The notes below the pieces were generated by a model. That model was given only the letters and a program-made list of their open reading frames with translations, searched no databases and was not told the DNA's origin. This document shows positions 60,548 through 64,000 of a stretch of 64,000 nt of DNA, piece by piece (the stretch's first letter is position 1; each line of letters begins with the position of its first letter). A program made the position numbers and the translations under genes. The DNA comes from Parachlamydiales bacterium. GTDB taxonomy: Bacteria; Chlamydiota; Chlamydiia; Chlamydiales; Rhabdochlamydiaceae. The stretch covers positions 62,001 to 126,000 of the forward strand of contig JAHFTQ010000004.1 in NCBI GenBank assembly GCA_023265455.1. The letters are read 5' to 3'.

Positions 60548-60805
60548 ATGATGAACACTAAAGAACGCAGTTCACGTAAAGAAAGAGAGGGAACAATCGT
60601 CTCAACGAAAATGCAGAAGACGGTTACCGTCCGCGTTGATCGTACGTTTGCTCATCCTCAGTTCGGGAAAGTTGTAACGCGTAGTAAAAAATATTATGCC
60701 CACTGTGAAGGGATGGATGTGAAAGAAGGTCAGAAGGTTCGCATCGTTGAAACAAGACCCCTTTCTAAACTTAAAAGATGGCGTGTAGTTGAGGTAGTCG
60801 CATGA
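60548..60805 (+). CDS. rpsQ: 30S ribosomal protein S17
   Basis: 85 residues, OB fold: [40 protein letters not shown] then [24 protein letters not shown] primary 16S rRNA binder. Starts one base after the rpmC stop and overlaps rplN by four bases. Confidence 0.96.
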   Translation: MMNTKERSSRKEREGTIVSTKMQKTVTVRVDRTFAHPQFGKVVTRSKKYYAHCEGMDVKEGQKVRIVETRPLSKLKRWRVVEVVA

Positions 60806-61170
60806 TTCAACAAGAAACCGATTTGGAAGTTGCCGACAATACCGGCGCTAAAAGAGTGAGATGTTTTAAAGTTCTCCGTGGATCCAAGCGTCGCTATGCA
60901 GGTGTAGGAGATGTGATTGTTTGCAGCGTTAAAGAAGCAGATCCTAAAGGGCTTGTCAAGAAAGGTGACGTTGTTAAAGCCGTTATTGTTCGGACTCGCA
61001 GTTATATCCGCCGCTCGGATGGATCCATGCTCCGATTCTACGATAACAGCTGTGTCATTCTTGATGATAAAGACAATCCCCGTGGGACCCGGATTTTTGG
61101 ACCTGTTGCTCGCGAAGTTCGAGACGTGGGTTTTGTAAAAATTACATCATTAGCACCCGAAGTGATTTAA
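60802..61170 (+). CDS. rplN: 50S ribosomal protein L14
   Basis: 122 residues, the exact usual length: [45 protein letters not shown]-type segment AVIVRTRS, and [14 protein letters not shown]. At the subunit interface. Overlaps the end of rpsQ by four bases. Confidence 0.98.
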   Translation: MIQQETDLEVADNTGAKRVRCFKVLRGSKRRYAGVGDVIVCSVKEADPKGLVKKGDVVKAVIVRTRSYIRRSDGSMLRFYDNSCVILDDKDNPRGTRIFGPVAREVRDVGFVKITSLAPEVI

Positions 61171-61184
61171 GAAGGTAAATTAAA

Positions 61185-61511
61185 ATGAGTAAATGGATAA
61201 AAAAAGGCGACAAAGTTCTGGTGACTGCGGGCAATGATCGCGGTAGAACAGGTAGTGTGCTCCGGCGAAGTGTTGATCATGTTGTAATTCAAGGAATGAA
61301 CATTCGAAAAAAACATGCGAAACGTCGTTCGGAAGTCCAGACGCCATCAATTATTGAAATGGAAATGCCGATCCATATTTCGAAAGTTCGCCTCTGTGAT
61401 GAGGAAGGCAAAGCGGTTTGTGTGCGTACGCGCCGCTCTAAAAAAGAGAAAGTGCTCTTTTATATGAAGGGCGATAAAGAAATTGTGCTGCGCACGCTCA
61501 AGAAAGGTTAA
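61185..61511 (+). CDS. rplX: 50S ribosomal protein L24
   Basis: 108 residues with the KOW motif near the N-terminus ([22 protein letters not shown]) and the [16 protein letters not shown] segment. An assembly initiator of the 50S subunit. GAAGG before the ATG. Confidence 0.95.
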   Translation: MSKWIKKGDKVLVTAGNDRGRTGSVLRRSVDHVVIQGMNIRKKHAKRRSEVQTPSIIEMEMPIHISKVRLCDEEGKAVCVRTRRSKKEKVLFYMKGDKEIVLRTLKKG

Positions 61512-61515
61512 GCAT

Positions 61516-62058
61516 ATGTCTAGACTAAAAAAGCATTACGAAGAAAAAGTCAAACCAGCTCTCCAAGAGAAGTTTGGCTATTCCAATCCGATGCTCATTC
61601 CCGGATTGAAAAAAATCGTTATTAGTATGGGGCTTGCTGAGGCGACAAAGGATAAAAATGCCGTTCAGGACTGTCAAAAAGAGCTCACCATGCTTTCAGG
61701 CCAAAAGCCTATTTTGACACATACAAAAAAAGCGATTGCAAATTTTAAATCGCGCAAAGGGCAAGTGATTGGACTCAAGGTCACCTTACGCAAAAAACGG
61801 ATGTACGATTTTCTCGATCGTTTTTGCAATATCGTCTCTCCTCGCATCAAAGACTTTCGAGGGTTTCCTGTGAAGGGCGATGGAAGAGGCTCTTATTCTC
61901 TAGGACTTTTAGACCAACAAGTTTTTCCTGAAATCGACCTCGATGCAGTAAAAAGGACTCAAGGGATGAATATTACATTTGTGACAAGTGCGAGAACTGA
62001 TGATGAGTGTCAAGTCTTACTCAGCGAACTCGGATTTCCATTTAAGGGAGTAAAATAA
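61516..62058 (+). CDS. rplE: 50S ribosomal protein L5
   Basis: 180 residues from the ATG at 61516 ([16 protein letters not shown]). Conserved LPGLKK-type [50 protein letters not shown] and KDFRGFP. Binds 5S rRNA. Its stop shares a base with the rpsH ATG. No rpsN follows, unlike the E. coli order; chlamydiae keep rpsN elsewhere. Confidence 0.97.
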   Translation: MSRLKKHYEEKVKPALQEKFGYSNPMLIPGLKKIVISMGLAEATKDKNAVQDCQKELTMLSGQKPILTHTKKAIANFKSRKGQVIGLKVTLRKKRMYDFLDRFCNIVSPRIKDFRGFPVKGDGRGSYSLGLLDQQVFPEIDLDAVKRTQGMNITFVTSARTDDECQVLLSELGFPFKGVK

Positions 62059-62450
62059 TGACACACCAAGATCCTATTTCCGACATGCTGACACGCATTA
62101 GAACAGCTCTGGGTGCGCGCAAGCGTTTCGTTGACATGCGACTGAGTCGCCAAAAACACGATATTCTTAAAGTCTTGGAAAAACAAGGCTTTATCGAACA
62201 TATTCTCGTCGATGAAGAACATAAGAAAATGCGTGTTTTTATTAAATACTCTAGCGAAAGAGCTCCTCTTTTACAGGGGTTAAAGCGGATTTCCAAGCCC
62301 AGCCTTCGCCGTTATATTAATCGGCATGAAATTCCCAAAGATTCCGGAGGTCTTGGTGTGGCCGTTGTCTCTACCTCGCAAGGAATTGTCGATGGTGAGA
62401 CTGCGCGTCAGAAAGGGATAGGCGGCGAATTTTTATGCTATGTATGGTGA
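62058..62450 (+). CDS. rpsH: 30S ribosomal protein S8
   Basis: 130 residues: HQDPISDMLTRIRTALGA at the front and the C-terminal VVSTSQGIVDGETARQKGIGGEFLCYVW, the S8 end. A central assembly protein of the 30S platform. Joined to rplE by one shared base. Confidence 0.97.
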   Translation: MTHQDPISDMLTRIRTALGARKRFVDMRLSRQKHDILKVLEKQGFIEHILVDEEHKKMRVFIKYSSERAPLLQGLKRISKPSLRRYINRHEIPKDSGGLGVAVVSTSQGIVDGETARQKGIGGEFLCYVW

Positions 62451-62461
62451 GGTAACCGATT

Positions 62462-63016
62462 ATGTCACGTTTAGGTAAAATGGCCATTACAATTCCTTCA
62501 GGGGTCGAAATTAAGATCGAAGGAAGCAAGATCAATGTGAAAGGCTCTAAAGGAGTCTTAAGCTATCCTTTGACCGAAGGCATCTTGATTAAGATTGAAA
62601 ATGGTAAAGCTCTCGTTTTGAAAGATGAAAAAGCTGACCTCCCAAGGCCTACTCAAGGACTTTACCGGTCTCTTTTAAGTAATATGATCCAAGGGGTTAG
62701 TAAAGGTTTTGAAAAACGTCTTGACATGGTTGGCGTGGGATACCGTGCTGCCGTGCAAGGACAACACCTTGATCTTGCCATTGGTAAATCGCATCCAACT
62801 CAAATCCGTATACCCACGGGCGTCCAGGTGGTAGTTGAGAAAAGTATAAAGATCATCATTACAGGCATCGATAAGCAAATTGTTGGTCAATTTGCTGCGA
62901 CCGTTCGCGCTAAGAAGCCCCCTGAACCCTATAAAGGGAAAGGGATTCGGTATGAAAATGAATACGTCCGCAAAAAAGCAGGAAAAGCTGCTAAAGCCAA
63001 AACCGCCGCAGGATAA
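62462..63016 (+). CDS. rplF: 50S ribosomal protein L6
   Basis: 184 residues: two repeated domains, MSRLGKMAITIPSGVEIKIEGSKINVKGSKG first and VGVGYRAAVQG, then the signature PEPYKGKGIRYENEYVRKKAGKAAK. Near the factor-binding centre. Confidence 0.97.
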   Translation: MSRLGKMAITIPSGVEIKIEGSKINVKGSKGVLSYPLTEGILIKIENGKALVLKDEKADLPRPTQGLYRSLLSNMIQGVSKGFEKRLDMVGVGYRAAVQGQHLDLAIGKSHPTQIRIPTGVQVVVEKSIKIIITGIDKQIVGQFAATVRAKKPPEPYKGKGIRYENEYVRKKAGKAAKAKTAAG

Positions 63017-63021
63017 AAAAT

Positions 63022-63390
63022 ATGGAAAGTTCTCTCATTAATAGAAATCGCAAGCGCTTGAAACGCGCCCAACGTGTGCGAAGAAAGCTCCGGGGTAGTG
63101 CAGAAAAGCCGCGCTTGACCGTCATGAAATCCCATCGTCATATCGCTGTCCAATTGATCGATGATGAGAAAGGGGTCACGTTAGCTGCCGCCAACACACA
63201 GATGAAAAAGTTCCGTACAAAAAAGCTTACAGCTAATAAAGAAGCTGCCCGGCTCATTGGAACGGAAATCGCTGAACTTGCCAAGGGCAAGCAAATTTTA
63301 GCCGTTGTTTTTGACCGCGGCTTTTACAGATATCATGGTGTCATCGCCGAACTTGCACAAGCCGCTCGCGAAGCGGGATTACAATTTTAA
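63022..63390 (+). CDS. rplR: 50S ribosomal protein L18
   Basis: 122 residues; basic N-terminus RNRKRLKRAQRVRRKLRG, then RLTVMKSHRHIAVQLIDDE-type core and VVFDRGFYRYHGVIAELAQAAREAGLQF, the L18 end. Binds 5S rRNA with L5. Five bases after rplF. Confidence 0.97.
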   Translation: MESSLINRNRKRLKRAQRVRRKLRGSAEKPRLTVMKSHRHIAVQLIDDEKGVTLAAANTQMKKFRTKKLTANKEAARLIGTEIAELAKGKQILAVVFDRGFYRYHGVIAELAQAAREAGLQF

Positions 63391-63401
63391 GGAAATTAAC
63401 G

Positions 63402-63902
63402 ATGAAGAAAAAAACCAAGCGTTATAAACAAGAAGACTTCAATTCCAAGTTTGAAGAGAAGGTTCTTTATATCAACCGCTGTTCCAAAGTTGTTAAAGGG
63501 GGCCGTAAGTTCAGCTTTTCTGCGCTCGTTATCGTGGGTGATGGTGAGGGGCATGTCGGTTTTGGTTTTGGAAAAGCCAACGAAGTCTCTGACGCTATCC
63601 GCAAAGGCGGTGAAGCTGCTCGCAAAAATATCATGAGTTTTGAAAGAGCTGGAGTGACCATTCCCCATGAAATTACTGTCAGTTGGGATGGCTGCACTGT
63701 TTTTCTGAAACCTGCCAAAGAAGGAACAGGTCTGATTGCCGGATCTAAAGCCCGCGTGCTTCTCGAGCTGGGGGGCGTGCGTGATGTGATTGCAAAACTT
63801 TACGGTTCTACTAATCCTCTCAATCAAGTCCATGCAACACTCAAGGCTCTTTCGATGCTTCAAAACCCCCAAAAAGCGTTATCAGCCCGAGGTTTAATAT
63901 GA
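63402..63902 (+). CDS. rpsE: 30S ribosomal protein S5
   Basis: 166 residues: EEKVLYINRCSKVVKGGRKFSFSALVIVGDGEGHVGFGFGKANEV is the S5 signature (double-stranded RNA-binding part) followed by the LLELGGVRDVIAKLYGSTNPLN domain. Affects decoding accuracy. Its stop overlaps the rplO start. Confidence 0.98.
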   Translation: MKKKTKRYKQEDFNSKFEEKVLYINRCSKVVKGGRKFSFSALVIVGDGEGHVGFGFGKANEVSDAIRKGGEAARKNIMSFERAGVTIPHEITVSWDGCTVFLKPAKEGTGLIAGSKARVLLELGGVRDVIAKLYGSTNPLNQVHATLKALSMLQNPQKALSARGLI

Positions 63903-64000
63903 TGACTTTGTCTGCACTCTCCAATACCCACCGCCCTCGCAAAAAAGTCCAACGTGTAGGACGCGGGTTAGGATCTAAACGTGGAAAAACCTGCTGCCGA
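63899..64000 (+). CDS. rplO: 50S ribosomal protein L15, partial
   Basis: The ATG at 63899 overlaps the rpsE stop (ATGA). The frame stays open to the window end (34 codons): MMTLSALSNTHRPRKKV then QRVGRGLGSKRGKTCCR, the L15 N-terminal glycine-arginine pattern. A second ATG at 63902 is an equal candidate for the start. L15 normally has about 145 residues, so most of the gene lies outside. Confidence 0.92.
   Translation, partial: MMTLSALSNTHRPRKKVQRVGRGLGSKRGKTCCR

Overview
The window comes from a member of the Chlamydiota outside the classical Chlamydiaceae, most likely an amoeba-associated lineage of the Parachlamydia/Waddlia/Simkania kind. The evidence is gene order plus gene content. The window carries euo-recJ-secDF (one SecD-SecF polypeptide), uppS-cdsA-cmk-plsC, mip-aspS-hisS-uhpC-dnaE, a BamD-like/LptE-like/dac block, lnt-lpxC-fabZ-lpxA-fmt and the rplC-to-rplO ribosomal operon. 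These are the neighbourhoods I recall from Chlamydia trachomatis (CT441-CT453, CT541-CT551, CT521-CT534), with extra genes between the blocks. F-box proteins and an inflated set of intergenic repeats fit an environmental chlamydia. The species cannot be named from the sequence alone.

Layout. 1-6700 is an accessory, visibly AT-rich stretch: a partial HEAT-like gene, gene fragments, an MFS transporter, a SAM methyltransferase, an aromatic amino acid ammonia-lyase/2,3-aminomutase-like enzyme, and an archaeal-type ATPase preceded by two tandem 39-bp inverted repeats. 6.9-17.5 kb holds an F-box-like membrane protein, the tail-specific protease Tsp, the developmental regulator Euo, RecJ and SecDF. 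17.5-22.3 kb holds a cell-surface-type protein of unknown function, then UppS, CdsA and a fused Cmk-PlsC. 22.3-28.6 kb holds a dead DUF1016 gene, two outer-membrane-type proteins, an exported beta-carbonic anhydrase, tRNA-Leu(CAG), thioredoxin, an exported-looking flavin reductase and a fused dicarboxylate symporter/solute-binding protein. 28.7-38.9 kb holds Mip, AspS, HisS, an F-box protein, UhpC and DnaE. 39-48 kb holds a pterin dehydratase, an ABC-F protein, outer-membrane assembly proteins, a D,D-carboxypeptidase, RsmA, a SurA-like protein and an RsmB-like methylase. 48.1-53.3 kb is the lipoprotein/lipid A cluster ending in fmt. 53.3-55.8 kb has three unrecognised, membrane-prone proteins exactly where Chlamydia has the inclusion membrane protein gene cap1/CT529. 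56.05-64 kb is the ribosomal protein operon, without rpsN.

The most unusual signal is a set of large, nearly symmetrical intergenic palindromes, about 163-171 bp each, at 12863, 17557, 18856, 20751, 38945 and 41557, with partial copies at 4951 and 54721. They fall into at least three sequence families: 20751 with 41557; 17557 with 4951; 18856 with 38945 and 54721. Their length is nearly constant. Several fit tightly against gene ends: two begin on the last base of a stop codon, and one carries the ribosome binding site of the next gene. They contain no transposase gene.

How the genes work together: most of the window is housekeeping for a Gram-negative intracellular bacterium (translation, replication, protein export, undecaprenyl phosphate, phospholipid and lipid A synthesis, lipoprotein maturation, outer-membrane assembly). 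Host-interaction functions are overlaid on this: UhpC hexose-phosphate import, F-box proteins, Mip, Tsp, Inc-like proteins. Euo is the known switch of the chlamydial developmental cycle. Promoter calls are matches to a sigma70/sigma66-like pattern and have not been tested.
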